Assembly (NCBI RefSeq): GCF_051195215.1 | Contig: NZ_JBNAZM010000006.1 | Span: 1 to 64,000, forward strand | Direction: 5' to 3' | DNA length: 64,000 nt | From: Arhodomonas sp051195215 | GTDB taxonomy: Bacteria; Pseudomonadota; Gammaproteobacteria; Nitrococcales; Nitrococcaceae | The notes under the pieces: generated by a model | What the model saw: only the letters and a program-made list of their open reading frames with translations | What the model was told of the DNA's origin: nothing | The model's database searches: none | Position numbers and translations under genes: made by a program | Part shown: positions 26,072 to 34,385 of the stretch, one piece after another | How the letters are laid out: the number at the start of each line of letters is the position of its first letter | How positions within the stretch are numbered: position 1 is the first letter of the stretch

Positions 26072-26595
26072 TGCCACGCCATGTCGTCGCCGCCCGCGCA
26101 CCTGTTCGCCTGATCGGCGCTTTCGTCGATCTCTGCGGACGTATCCCCGTGAGCCTGCCATTGCTGCTGCTGCGGGTCACCGTGGCCATTCCGTTCTGGA
26201 AGTCGGGGCTGACCAAGTTCGATGGGTTCCTGCAGGTCTCCCCTGGGGCTGTCTGGCTATTCGCCAATGACTTCCAGCTGCACATCCTCGGTGAGACCTA
26301 CGCGTATCCTTTTCCCGCCGCCGTGACCCTGCTCTCCGGCCTGGGCGAGCTGATACTGCCGACGCTGCTTGTGTTCGGGCTGGGGGCGCGCTTCGCGTCG
26401 CTCGGCCTGCTCGCGATGACAGGTATCATCCAGCTTACCGTGCCGGACGGCTGGCAAACCTATCATCTTCCGTGGGCGGCGATGCTGTTTCCGATCCTGG
26501 CGATGGGACCGGGACGCATCGCGGTGGACGCAGTCATCGCACGGTATTTCCGAGTCCGCGACCATCGCGCTTCCGGGTGTGTCGCAACCGAATGA
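26071..26595 (+). CDS. DoxX family membrane protein of the bufferin operon
   Basis: 174 residues with four membrane helices. DoxX family strings include LLLRVTVAIPFWKSGLTKFDGF and LSGLGELILPTLLVFGLGARFASLGL. DoxX-type proteins accompany many DUF2282-DUF692-DUF2063 operons. Their role there is unproven, perhaps quinone-linked redox supply or membrane maintenance. It starts at the ATG overlapping the DUF2063 stop and ends the operon. Confidence 0.9.
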   Translation: MPRHVVAARAPVRLIGAFVDLCGRIPVSLPLLLLRVTVAIPFWKSGLTKFDGFLQVSPGAVWLFANDFQLHILGETYAYPFPAAVTLLSGLGELILPTLLVFGLGARFASLGLLAMTGIIQLTVPDGWQTYHLPWAAMLFPILAMGPGRIAVDAVIARYFRVRDHRASGCVATE

Positions 26596-27115
26596 ACCGG
26601 TACCGGTGACCGTCGCCGCATCGGGATGCGATGGCTACTGTGGTGCAAGCGCCTTCGCTCCGCCGAGCCGAGGCCAGGGCGCGACGAAGCGCTATGAGCC
26701 CGTACAGCCTGCCGCCGCACGTCACGTTGCGGGTGACGGGCGGGCTGGCATTGTCGCCAAAGGGATGGTTCGGTCTCCGTTGCGTCTTCGGTCGGCAACA
26801 AATGCCGCTCATCGGCCCGCGTGGGAAGCATCGGGGGGCGGACAGGGCGGGGGGCCGATCGTGGCGAGCCAGTACTTGCGGCGGGTTGCGCGACCACGCC
26901 GCGACTGGCGTTGGTGCGGCGTTGATGTCGGCAATCGCGCACACCTTGCCATTGCCGAGGGGGTTCAGGCGGGCCGCGTTCGTCCGGTCCTTCGCTTTCC
27001 GCTATATCTGTGATCAGGCGAGCGGCACCGGCGTGCTTGCTCGCTGCCCCTTATCCGGGGCGACGCCCCTGGGGCGTCACACTACCAGCGGCAACGGTAT
27101 CCCGGGAGGTTCCCC
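26596..27115. other. 520-bp region without recognisable gene
   Basis: Open frames exist on both strands (for example 26631-27119 plus and 26463-26942 minus), but their translations are arginine/alanine-rich, match no family I know and lack ribosome sites. I see no strong hairpin or tRNA. It may be a decayed gene or simply spacer before the PRC-barrel gene, which has its own GGGAGG site at its start. Confidence 0.5.
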
Positions 27116-27799
27116 ATGAATACCGGCAAGCACACGAGTTGGATCCTGGCGCTCATGCTCGCGACGGCCCCCATGATTGCGGCAGGCCAGTCACAGACGG
27201 ACGATTCAGGGCGGAAGTCGGCGCCGCAGGAGAACGCTGAGCAGCAGACGTCCTCCCAGAACGGTGAGATGTCGTCCACCTCGGAGACTCAGAAGACCGG
27301 CGAGGAGGCTCAGAAGGCTGCTCAGGAAGGACAGAAAGCGGCCGGGGAAGAGCAGAAGGCCGCGAAGGAAGACGGGAAGAGTGACAAAGCCGCCGGCAGC
27401 CAGCAGATGTTCGTCCCCAGCCAGGCGGAAGGCGAGCTGCTGGCCTCCGAGCTGGAGGGTGTGGCGGTCATGAACGCGAGTGAGGAGGAGCTCGGTAGCG
27501 TTCAGAACGTGCTCATGGACGATGAGGCTCGCATTCGCGCACTGATCGTGGGCGTCGGCGGTTTCCTGGGGATGGGCGAGAAACCGGTGGCGGTGAGTTA
27601 CGACAGTTTCCAGCAGAGCCGTAACCAGGAAGGGAAGGTCACGCTGACCCTGGAGACCACACGCGAGGAGCTGGAGCAGGCGCCGGCGTTCACCACGCTC
27701 GCCGAGCAGCAGGCGGAGCAGGAGCGTGCGCAGGAGCAACAGCAGGCGGCTGAGCAGCAGCAAACCAGCGAAGAGACCACCAGCGAAGAGACCCAGTAA
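27116..27799 (+). CDS. Secreted PRC-barrel domain protein with glutamine-rich flanks
   Basis: 227 residues. A signal peptide (WILALMLATAPMIAAGQ) is followed by a lysine/glutamine/glutamate-rich linker (about 30-95) with repeats of the type QKAAxEEQKAA. A PRC-barrel-like core (about 98-190) contains ELEGVAVMNASEEELGSVQNVLMDDEARIRALIVGVGGFLGMGEKPVAV in pieces. The tail after it (AEQQAEQERAQEQQQ) is again glutamine-rich and probably coiled. PRC barrels of this secreted type are common in salt- or stress-exposed proteobacteria; no defined activity is known. It stands alone with a clear terminator behind it. Confidence 0.85.
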   Translation: MNTGKHTSWILALMLATAPMIAAGQSQTDDSGRKSAPQENAEQQTSSQNGEMSSTSETQKTGEEAQKAAQEGQKAAGEEQKAAKEDGKSDKAAGSQQMFVPSQAEGELLASELEGVAVMNASEEELGSVQNVLMDDEARIRALIVGVGGFLGMGEKPVAVSYDSFQQSRNQEGKVTLTLETTREELEQAPAFTTLAEQQAEQERAQEQQQAAEQQQTSEETTSEETQ

Positions 27800-27823
27800 G
27801 TAGACGCAGCGAAGGCTGGCGAA

Positions 27824-27851
27824 GCGGGGTTTCGCCGACGCGAAACCCCGC
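27824..27851 (+). terminator. Terminator of the PRC-barrel gene
   Basis: GCGGGGTTTCGC (27824-27835) and GCGAAACCCCGC (27840-27851) make a perfect 12-bp stem with a CGAC loop, 25 bp after the stop and between convergent genes, so it could serve both strands. Confidence 0.8.
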
Positions 27852-27867
27852 TGTTGCGCGTCGCTAT

Positions 27868-27881
27868 CCCCCCCCCCCCCC
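27868..27881. repeat. Run of 14 cytosines
   Basis: Fourteen consecutive C lie between the PRC-barrel terminator and the gnnB stop codon. It is the longest homopolymer I noticed. It is outside any gene, so slippage would not shift a frame. It may also be a length-uncertain assembly position. Confidence 0.9.
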
Positions 27882-27982
27882 ACCACGCCTGTTCCCCCGA
27901 TTTATCGACCGAACAGAGGTCTATCGCCGCTGTGGGAAAGTGAAGTCGCCGGGTTCTGTGCGTCTGGGCGGACTCCCGGGAC

Positions 27983-29083
27983 TTACGCACCCATGGCCCG
28001 ACGGATGGCGGTGATCACCTCGCCGACCTGTGTTTCGCTGAGCTCCGGATAGATCGGCAGCGACAGGCAGCGTTGCGCCACGCGCTCGGCGATCGGCAGG
28101 GGGCGGCCGTCATGGTCATCGACGAAGGCGGGCTGCCGGTGGAGTGGCCGTGGGTAGTAAACAGCACTTGCCACGCCCGCGGCGTGCAGGGTGTGTCGCA
28201 CGGCGTCGCGGTGTGGCACCAGTATCGTGTACTGGTGATAGACGTGCGATCCGTCCGGCGCCGGCGGTGGTGTCTCGACGCCCGGGAGTCCCGCCAGGCC
28301 GTCGGCGTATGCCTGGGCCACCCGCTGTCGGGCGGCATTGAAAGCATCGACGTGGCGCAGCTTCACGCGCAGTATCGCAGCCTGGAGCTCGTCCAGGCGG
28401 CTGTTGTAACCCACTGCCTCGTGGTGATCGCGCTCCGTGCTGCCGTGATTGCACAATGCACGCAGGCGCGCGGCCAGCTCGGCGTCGGCCGTGGCGATCA
28501 GCCCGCCGTCACCGCAGGCGCCGAGGTTTTTCGTGGGGAAGAAGCTGAAGCAACCCACCGTTGCGAGCGTGCCGACGCGACGCCCCTGCCGGGTGGCGCC
28601 GAAAGCCTGGGCGCAGTCCTCGACGATGGTCAGCCCGTGACGCCCGGCAAGGGCGCGCAGCGGTGCCATGTCGGCTGCCCGCCCGAACAGGTGCACCGGG
28701 AGAATGACGCGGGTCCGCGGGGTGATGGCATCCGCCACCCGTTCGGGGGCGAGGTTCAGCGTGTGGGGATCGATGTCGACGAACACCGGCCGTGCGCCGA
28801 CATGGCGCACTGCTTCGGCGGTGGCGGCAAAAGTGAACGCAGTGGTGATCACCTCGTCGCCAGGGCCGATTTCCAGTGCTCGCAGGGCGAGGTGGAGCGC
28901 GTCCGTGCCGGAGGCGCAGCCGATGGTATGGGCGGTGCCCAGGTAGTCCGCCACCTCCGCCTCGAATGCCGCCACCTGTTCGCCGAGAATGTAACGGCCG
29001 CTGGCGAGGACTTCGGTTACCGCCGCCTCCAGCTCGCCGGCGATGTCCGCATGCTGGGCCGGTAGTGACAGCATCGGGATCAT
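27983..29083 (-). CDS. gnnB: DegT/DnrJ/EryC1 aminotransferase, probable GnnB
   Basis: 366 residues of the PLP-dependent sugar aminotransferase family. The cofactor lysine is K185 in FFPTKNLGACGDGG. CASGTDALHLAL, TAFTFAATAEAV and EDCAQAFGA are further family blocks. It overlaps the oxidoreductase upstream by four bases, which in turn overlaps lpxA. In Acidithiobacillus the same trio lets GnnA oxidise the 3-OH of UDP-GlcNAc and GnnB transaminate it to UDP-GlcNAc3N, the precursor of amide-linked lipid A. A general nucleotide-sugar (WbpE-like) role is the alternative, but the link to lpxA favours GnnB. Confidence 0.85.
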   Translation of the reverse strand: MIPMLSLPAQHADIAGELEAAVTEVLASGRYILGEQVAAFEAEVADYLGTAHTIGCASGTDALHLALRALEIGPGDEVITTAFTFAATAEAVRHVGARPVFVDIDPHTLNLAPERVADAITPRTRVILPVHLFGRAADMAPLRALAGRHGLTIVEDCAQAFGATRQGRRVGTLATVGCFSFFPTKNLGACGDGGLIATADAELAARLRALCNHGSTERDHHEAVGYNSRLDELQAAILRVKLRHVDAFNAARQRVAQAYADGLAGLPGVETPPPAPDGSHVYHQYTILVPHRDAVRHTLHAAGVASAVYYPRPLHRQPAFVDDHDGRPLPIAERVAQRCLSLPIYPELSETQVGEVITAIRRAMGA

Positions 29084-30072
29084 GGGTTCCGCTCCCGTGA
29101 CCCCGGTTGGGACGATGCAGCCGTTCGGGGCGGGGCCTGTCTCTGAAGCTGGGCGACGATCTCCGTGGCAATGGTCAGGGCGCGCAGGCCGTCGGTGCCG
29201 TTGACCGTCGGTGGGCGGCCGTCGCGGACGCTTGCGACGAAGGCCTCGATCTCCGCGCGCAGAGCGTCGCCGGTGGGAAATTCGAGCATCTCGGTCTCGA
29301 TGTCCGGAACCCCCGGGTACATGTCGGTGTGTGCCTTGCGGCGTATGTCCAGACGATGATCGGCGAGATCCACCGAGAAGTAGGCGGTCGGCTGAAACAG
29401 CCGGAGACGGCGCTCATGCTTGAGGCTCGCGCGGCTGGCGGTGACGTTGGCGACGCAGCCGCCGCGGAACTGGATACGGGCATTGGCGATATCGATATCG
29501 TGGGAGAGCACCGCGACGCCGCTGGCGTCGATGCGTTCCACGGGGGCGCGCACGAACTCGGCGATGAGGTCGATGTCATGGATCATGAGATCCAGCACCA
29601 CGTTGGCATCCGCGCCGCGCAGGCGAAACGGGCTGACGCGGTGTGCCTCGATGAAAAGTGGCGTGTCCACGCGTTCGGCGAGCGCCCGCACCACCGGGTT
29701 GAAGCGCTCCAGGTGCCCCACCTGAAGGACCCGCCCGCAGGTGGTGGCGAGCGCGATGAGCTCGCGGGCCTCGGCTACGGTGGCGGTGATGGGCTTTTCG
29801 ACGAGCACGTTGACGCCCGCCTCCAGCAGTGCCCGGGCGACGGCGAAGTGCTCGCGGGTGGGTACGACCACACTGGCGATACTCACGCCGGCGGGGAGCT
29901 CTTCCACGCGGGTGCAGGCAGGCACGCCGAGCTCGGCGGCCACCGTGGCCGCGCGTTCGGGGTCAAGGTCCACCACGGCCGCAAGCTCGACGCCGGGTAA
30001 TGTGGCGTACTTCTGGGCGTGGAAGCGCCCCAGGTAGCCGACTCCCACCACGGCCGCCCGCAGCCCGGTCAC
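29080..30072 (-). CDS. gnnA: Gfo/Idh/MocA oxidoreductase, probable GnnA
   Basis: 330 residues. The Rossmann motif AAVVGVGYLGRFHAQKY is at the N terminus and the catalytic region contains the family VLVEKPI motif and HDIDLI. A longer frame runs upstream inside lpxA, but those codons are arginine-rich noise. The GTG at 30072 overlaps the lpxA stop (GTGA), and the dehydrogenase domain begins right there. GnnA-type enzymes oxidise UDP-GlcNAc at C3 with NAD. Context, between lpxA and a sugar aminotransferase, is the main support for the name. Confidence 0.85.
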   Translation of the reverse strand: MTGLRAAVVGVGYLGRFHAQKYATLPGVELAAVVDLDPERAATVAAELGVPACTRVEELPAGVSIASVVVPTREHFAVARALLEAGVNVLVEKPITATVAEARELIALATTCGRVLQVGHLERFNPVVRALAERVDTPLFIEAHRVSPFRLRGADANVVLDLMIHDIDLIAEFVRAPVERIDASGVAVLSHDIDIANARIQFRGGCVANVTASRASLKHERRLRLFQPTAYFSVDLADHRLDIRRKAHTDMYPGVPDIETEMLEFPTGDALRAEIEAFVASVRDGRPPTVNGTDGLRALTIATEIVAQLQRQAPPRTAASSQPGSRERNP

Positions 30073-30842
30073 CGTGCCACCCCGCGGTGCGAGTCCGTCA
30101 CGAAGGCGATGAGATCGGCCACGGCGGGCCATTCGGTCAGTCCTTCCCCGCGCAGCCCAGCGGCCGCCTCGGTGAACCGTTCCCCGGAGCGGAAGAGCCG
30201 ACGGTAGGCGCGTTTGAGCGCGCGCAGGACCTCCGGCGGGAAGTCGTGGCGTTCGAGTCCACGGCGGTTGAGGCCGTAAAGGCGGGCGTGGTTGCCGGCG
30301 GCGAGCAGGAACGGCGGGATGTCCTGCACCACGATGCTGCCACCGCCGATCATGGCGTGCCGGCCGATACGCACGAACTGGTGTACCGCCGTGAGCCCGG
30401 CGATGTTGGCGTGGTCGCCGACGGTGACATGACCGGCCAGAGTGGCGCAGTTGGCGAGAATCACCCCGTCGCCCACCCGGCAATCGTGGGCGATGTGGCT
30501 CGCGACCATGTACAGGCCGCCGTCGCCGACGCGGGTGCACCCGGTATCTTTCGGCGAACCCCGGTGGATGGTGACGAACTCGCGGATGACGTTGCCGGCG
30601 CCGATCTCCAGCCGTGTCGGCTCGCCGCGGTAGCCGAGATCCTGGGGGGCGTCGCCGATACAGGCGTGGGCGTGGATGTGGTTGTCCGGCCCAATCCGGG
30701 TGGGGCCGAGAATGACCGCGTGGGCGCCGACGCGGTTGCCCGTCGCGATCTCGACATCAGCCCCGATGACCGCGAAGGCGCCTACCTCGACGTCGTCGTC
30801 GAGGTGCGCACGCGTATCCACGCTGGCGCTCGGGTGGATCAT
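30069..30842 (-). CDS. lpxA: Acyl-ACP:UDP-GlcNAc(3N) O/N-acyltransferase LpxA
   Basis: 257 residues: a left-handed beta-helix of hexapeptide repeats followed by the helical C-terminal domain (from about 190). The catalytic histidine is H119 in SHIAHDC (H125 in E. coli). The GLTAVHQF and GNHARLYGLNRRGL segments match. At the position of the E. coli chain-length ruler Gly173 there is also Gly (MIGGGS), compatible with a long 3-hydroxyacyl chain. Unusually, it is not in the lpxD-fabZ-lpxA-lpxB cluster but heads an operon with gnnA and gnnB. It therefore probably acylates UDP-GlcNAc3N. It could be a second copy. Confidence 0.93.
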   Translation of the reverse strand: MIHPSASVDTRAHLDDDVEVGAFAVIGADVEIATGNRVGAHAVILGPTRIGPDNHIHAHACIGDAPQDLGYRGEPTRLEIGAGNVIREFVTIHRGSPKDTGCTRVGDGGLYMVASHIAHDCRVGDGVILANCATLAGHVTVGDHANIAGLTAVHQFVRIGRHAMIGGGSIVVQDIPPFLLAAGNHARLYGLNRRGLERHDFPPEVLRALKRAYRRLFRSGERFTEAAAGLRGEGLTEWPAVADLIAFVTDSHRGVAR

Positions 30843-31020
30843 CGGCCTTTACCGTTGCCTGAGCGTTGCGCCCCCGCCGGGGCAATACCATCGAGTCTGG
30901 TACATGGACGCCGCCGGGGCGAGCGTCGGGGTGTGGTCACCGGCGGCCGGATCTGATATTTCGGCGAATCAATGGATTGGGGGCTGTCGTGCGGGAGGGA
31001 CGCCGGTGTCGGTACGCGGT

Positions 31021-31047
31021 GGCCGGGGCGGTACTGCCGCCCCGGCC
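31021..31047 (-). terminator. Terminator of the second TRAP operon
   Basis: GGCCGGGGCGG (31021-31031) and CCGCCCCGGCC (31037-31047) form a perfect 11-bp stem with a TACTG loop, six bases beyond the dctM stop on the minus strand. The rest of 30843-31020 shows no gene and presumably carries the lpxA promoter. Confidence 0.75.
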
Positions 31048-31052
31048 GTCTC

Positions 31053-32435
31053 TCAGCCCAGGATCTCGGGCAGGAACAGCGAGATTTCAGGGATGTAGGT
31101 GATCATCAGCAGGAATATCAGCAACAGGCCCAGCCACGGCAATGCCGCGCTCATCGCCCAGCCGAGACTTCGGTTGGTGATACCGGCGGTGACGAACAGG
31201 TTGAGCCCCACCGGCGGTGTGATCATGCCGATTTCCATGTTCACCACCATGATGACGCCCAGATGGATCGGATCGATGCCGAGTTGCATGGCGATGGGAA
31301 AGAGGATGGGCGCCATGATCAGCAGGATCGCTGAGGGTTCCATGAAGTTGCCGGCGACCAGCAGCAGAATGTTCACCACGATCAGAAAGCCCCAGGCCGG
31401 CAGGCCCCATTCGACGATCGTCTGCGCGATGCTGTGGGGAATCCGCTCAGTGGTGAGCACATGGGCGAAGAGCATCGCGTTGGCGATGATGAACAGCAGC
31501 ATGATGCTGGTCTTCGCCGCATCGAGCACGGTCTCGCGCATGTCCGGGTGCCACGCACTACGCGGGATGGCGATCACCATCTGAACGGCGTTGCGGAGTA
31601 CCGCCACGCCGGTCGCCTCGTCCTTCTGGCGCCATGGCGTGTGCTTCAGTGGCCCGATATCGCGATAGACCAGCGCAGCGATCAGAAACGCATAAACCGC
31701 CGAGACCGCGGCCGCCTCGGTGGGGCTCGCCACGCCGCCGTAAATCGCGCCGAGCACGATGACGATCAGCATCAGCCCGCCGGAGGCACGCGCCGCCGAT
31801 GCGAACAGCGGCCCGACCCCGGGGAAGGGCAGGCGGGGCATGTCCTTGATGCGCGCGGTGATGTAGATCGCGAGCATGAGGATGGCGCCCATCATCACGC
31901 CGGGAATGAGGCCGGCCATGAACATCTTCGCGGCCGAGGTCTGGGTGGCCGCGGAGTAGACCAGCATCACGATGGACGGCGGTATGAGGATGCCCAGTGT
32001 GCCGGCATTGGCGATGGCACCGGCGGCGAATTTCTCCGGGTAGCCGGCGCGCGCCATGCCGGCGATCACCAGGCTGCCGATGGCCGCCACCGTGGCCGGC
32101 GAGCTGCCCGATACCGCGGCGAAGAGCATGCACGCGAGTACCGAGGCCATGGCGAGGCCGCCCTTGATGTGGCCCACGCAGTTGTTGGCGAAATTGATGA
32201 GCCGCTCGGCCACGCCCCCGGTGGAGAGGAATGCCGAGGAGAGAATGAAGAACGGGATCGCGAGCAGCGTGTAGTGATCCGAGGCGGAGGAGAAGAACTT
32301 CAGCGCGATCGACGACAGCGAGTCGTTGGAGAACAGCAGGATCGTGACGATGCTCGACAGCCCCAGCGACAGCGCCACCGGGATGCCGATGAGCATCGCC
32401 GCGAACAGCAGGATGAACAGGAATGCCGTGGTCAC
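31053..32435 (-). CDS. dctM: TRAP transporter large permease (DctM family)
   Basis: 460 residues, about 12 helices, with AGTLGILIPPSIVMLVYS and ITPPVGLNLFV, the paired loops of DctM. The GTG at 32435 overlaps the dctQ stop (GTGA), which fixes the start although the frame is open further up. It belongs with DctQ and DctP just upstream and is a typical C4-dicarboxylate-type system. A central insertion (about 270-310) with a charged loop separates the two halves. Control is probably by the sigma54 promoter at 34056-34071 and by DctB/DctD at 45674-49295. Confidence 0.93.
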   Translation of the reverse strand: MTTAFLFILLFAAMLIGIPVALSLGLSSIVTILLFSNDSLSSIALKFFSSASDHYTLLAIPFFILSSAFLSTGGVAERLINFANNCVGHIKGGLAMASVLACMLFAAVSGSSPATVAAIGSLVIAGMARAGYPEKFAAGAIANAGTLGILIPPSIVMLVYSAATQTSAAKMFMAGLIPGVMMGAILMLAIYITARIKDMPRLPFPGVGPLFASAARASGGLMLIVIVLGAIYGGVASPTEAAAVSAVYAFLIAALVYRDIGPLKHTPWRQKDEATGVAVLRNAVQMVIAIPRSAWHPDMRETVLDAAKTSIMLLFIIANAMLFAHVLTTERIPHSIAQTIVEWGLPAWGFLIVVNILLLVAGNFMEPSAILLIMAPILFPIAMQLGIDPIHLGVIMVVNMEIGMITPPVGLNLFVTAGITNRSLGWAMSAALPWLGLLLIFLLMITYIPEISLFLPEILG

Positions 32436-32983
32436 GAGCGGGCCTCCTCGCGATCGCCATGGGCGCCGAGCTTCTCGACGGATTCGGCGGCCTCGTTGGC
32501 GAAGGGAAAGCCATCGGCGTGGCCGCGCGCTATCCGTACCAGCAAAGCTGCCAGGCGCAGAGTGATCATCGCGAAGCCGATGAACATGATGCTGTGGGCG
32601 AGCCAGGTGGGTACCGGCAGGTCTTCCATTGGCAGCCCGAGCTGCCACATCTTGTCCAGGTAGATCCAGGAGCCGTAGAGGAACAGCCCCGCGTAGCCCA
32701 GGCATGCGGAGACGGCGACCGCACCGAGCGCGCGCTTCGCCGGCGAGGGCAGGGCGCGCGTGAGCAGGTCCACGCCGATGTGCGTGCCCTCCTTGATGCC
32801 GTGGGAGGCGCCGAAGAGCACGAACCAGCCGGCCAGCGTGAGCGAGCCCTCCTCGGCCCAGTGGATGGTGGCACCAAAGCCGAAGCGCATCACCGTTTCC
32901 ACGAACACCAGCAGGGTCAGAGTCACCAGGAGGAGGGCGATGACGCCCTCCTCCAGGCGATTGAGCAGTCGGATGATGCTCAT
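32432..32983 (-). CDS. dctQ: TRAP transporter small permease (DctQ family)
   Basis: 183 residues with four helices and the DctQ strings WAEEGSLTLAGWFVLFGASHGIKEG and HIGVDLL. It ends in a charged, alanine-rich cytoplasmic tail. It lies 16 bp after dctP and overlaps dctM by four bases. The short spacer here contrasts with the hairpin-bearing gap in the other TRAP operon. Confidence 0.92.
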   Translation of the reverse strand: MSIIRLLNRLEEGVIALLLVTLTLLVFVETVMRFGFGATIHWAEEGSLTLAGWFVLFGASHGIKEGTHIGVDLLTRALPSPAKRALGAVAVSACLGYAGLFLYGSWIYLDKMWQLGLPMEDLPVPTWLAHSIMFIGFAMITLRLAALLVRIARGHADGFPFANEAAESVEKLGAHGDREEARS

Positions 32984-32999
32984 CGTGGTGTGCTCCGCC

Positions 33000-33980
33000 T
33001 CAGCCCTCGCAGGCCTCGGCCGCGTCGATGAGCTCGCCGCCGATTTCGGGGCGGAACTCGTTCCATACGGGCTTCATCGCCTCGACCCACTGCCCGCGCT
33101 GATTGGCGTCGATCTCGATGACCTCGCTCTCGCCGGAGTCGACGACCTTCTGCTTCTGCTCGTTGTTGAGCTCGTTGGCGAGGCTGTTGCCGTACTCCAG
33201 CGCCTCGGTCATGGACTCTGCGATGACCTCGCGGGTCTCGGGCTCGAGGCTCCCCCAGAAGTCAGAGGAGGTGACCACCATGTAACCGAGATAGCCGTGG
33301 TTGGACTCGGTGATGTAGGGCTGCACCTCGTAGAACTTTTGCGAGTAGATGTTCGACCAGGTGTTCTCCTGCCCGTCGATGGCCTTGGTCTGCAGCAGGG
33401 TGAAGACCTCGGAGAAGGGCTTCTTCACGGGCGCGGCATCCACTGCCTCGAACTGTGCGGCGAGCACATCGGAGGACATGATGCGGAACTTCTTGTCGGC
33501 CGCGTCGTCCGGGGTGCGCAGGGGGTCGCTCGCGGAGAGCTGCTTCATGCCGTTGTGCTGGTAGCCCAGCCCGACGATGCCCTTGTCCTTCATGTGGGTG
33601 AGCAGATCCTGGCCGTGCTCGCCGTTCTGGAAGCAGGTCACCGCCTTGATGTTCTCGAACAGGAACGGCAGGTCGAAGACCTGGAGCTTGTCGGTATAGC
33701 GGGAGAACTTCGACAGCGCCGGCGCGGCCATCTGCACGTCGCCGAGCTGCATGGCCTGGAGGACCTTGTTGTCGTTGTAGAGCTGGGAGTTCGGGTAGAC
33801 CTCGACCTGCACCTTGTCGCCGATGCGTTCCTCGACGAGCTTTTCGAAGCGCTGGGCCATCTCGCCCTTGGGCGTGTTCTCCGCGACCACGTGGGAGAAC
33901 TTCAGGGTCACGGGGGCTGCGAAGGCGGAAGCGGACGTGACCGCCAGGGCGGCGCTGATGGCGAGAGCGGAAAGTCGCAT
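33000..33980 (-). CDS. dctP: TRAP substrate-binding protein (DctP family, C4-dicarboxylate type)
   Basis: 326 residues with an ordinary Sec signal peptide (MRLSALAISAALAVTSASAFA). The mature N terminus VTLKFSHVVAENTPKG and the segments GDVQMAAPALSKFSRY, KFRIMSSDVLAAQF and AIDGQENTWSNIYSQKF are characteristic of DctP proteins that bind malate, succinate or fumarate. A much longer frame is open upstream, but the ATG at 33980 has a GGAGGAGC site and the correct signal peptide. Expression is probably sigma54-dependent. Confidence 0.94.
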   Translation of the reverse strand: MRLSALAISAALAVTSASAFAAPVTLKFSHVVAENTPKGEMAQRFEKLVEERIGDKVQVEVYPNSQLYNDNKVLQAMQLGDVQMAAPALSKFSRYTDKLQVFDLPFLFENIKAVTCFQNGEHGQDLLTHMKDKGIVGLGYQHNGMKQLSASDPLRTPDDAADKKFRIMSSDVLAAQFEAVDAAPVKKPFSEVFTLLQTKAIDGQENTWSNIYSQKFYEVQPYITESNHGYLGYMVVTSSDFWGSLEPETREVIAESMTEALEYGNSLANELNNEQKQKVVDSGESEVIEIDANQRGQWVEAMKPVWNEFRPEIGGELIDAAEACEG

Positions 33981-34055
33981 GGAATGCTCCTCCGGTCGTT
34001 TAGTCGTTGGAATCCATCTGTGACCGGGCCGCACATGCCCGGTGCCGTCATGGAA

Positions 34056-34071
34056 AGCAGAGAGCGTGCCA
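34056..34071 (-). promoter_or_regulatory. Sigma54 (-24/-12) promoter of dctPQM
   Basis: On the minus strand the sequence TGGCACGCTCTCTGCT matches the sigma54 consensus TGGCACG-N4-TTGCT with one mismatch and the essential GG-N10-GC spacing. Transcription would begin near 34045, about 65 bases before the dctP ATG. It needs an enhancer-binding protein, and DctD is encoded at 45674-47044. Confidence 0.85.
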
Positions 34072-34232
34072 GCTCCATTGCAGTCGTCGCGCAGAAGCCG
34101 CTCCATGGCCTTCGATATTGCCGCGGACGTCTTGTATGACGCCGTTGTGGGACGAATGCGGCAGCCGGGCACCGAAATGCGCCCGCGGTCATGATCGGAA
34201 GGCGTGCACGTGACCAGATCGGAGCGCGGTCG

Positions 34233-34287
34233 GCGGAATTCCGCACACCCGATCCGGTTGCGGTGGCGGAAAATCACACAATCCGCC
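34233..34287 (-). promoter_or_regulatory. Enhancer-like inverted repeats upstream of dctP (putative DctD sites)
   Basis: GCGGAATTCCGC (34233-34244) is a perfect 12-bp palindrome. A second site at 34265-34287 has GGCGGA and TCCGCC as inverted arms around 11 bases. Both share the GCGGA core and lie 160-215 bp upstream of the sigma54 promoter, the usual place for activator sites. Assignment to DctD is by inference. The rest of the gap 33981-34385 shows no gene. Confidence 0.6.
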
Positions 34288-34385
34288 CTGGCGTACCGCT
34301 GCGTATCCGGATGACGGGCTGCAGTTGCTCGCCGACACGCTATGCTCAACGGTAGACGTCGGGATCGGCTACAGGGGACAGGATC

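Noticed and set aside
26463..27119. Open frames on both strands between DoxX and the PRC-barrel gene
   Set aside because: Low-complexity, Arg-rich translations without ribosome sites or recognisable family.
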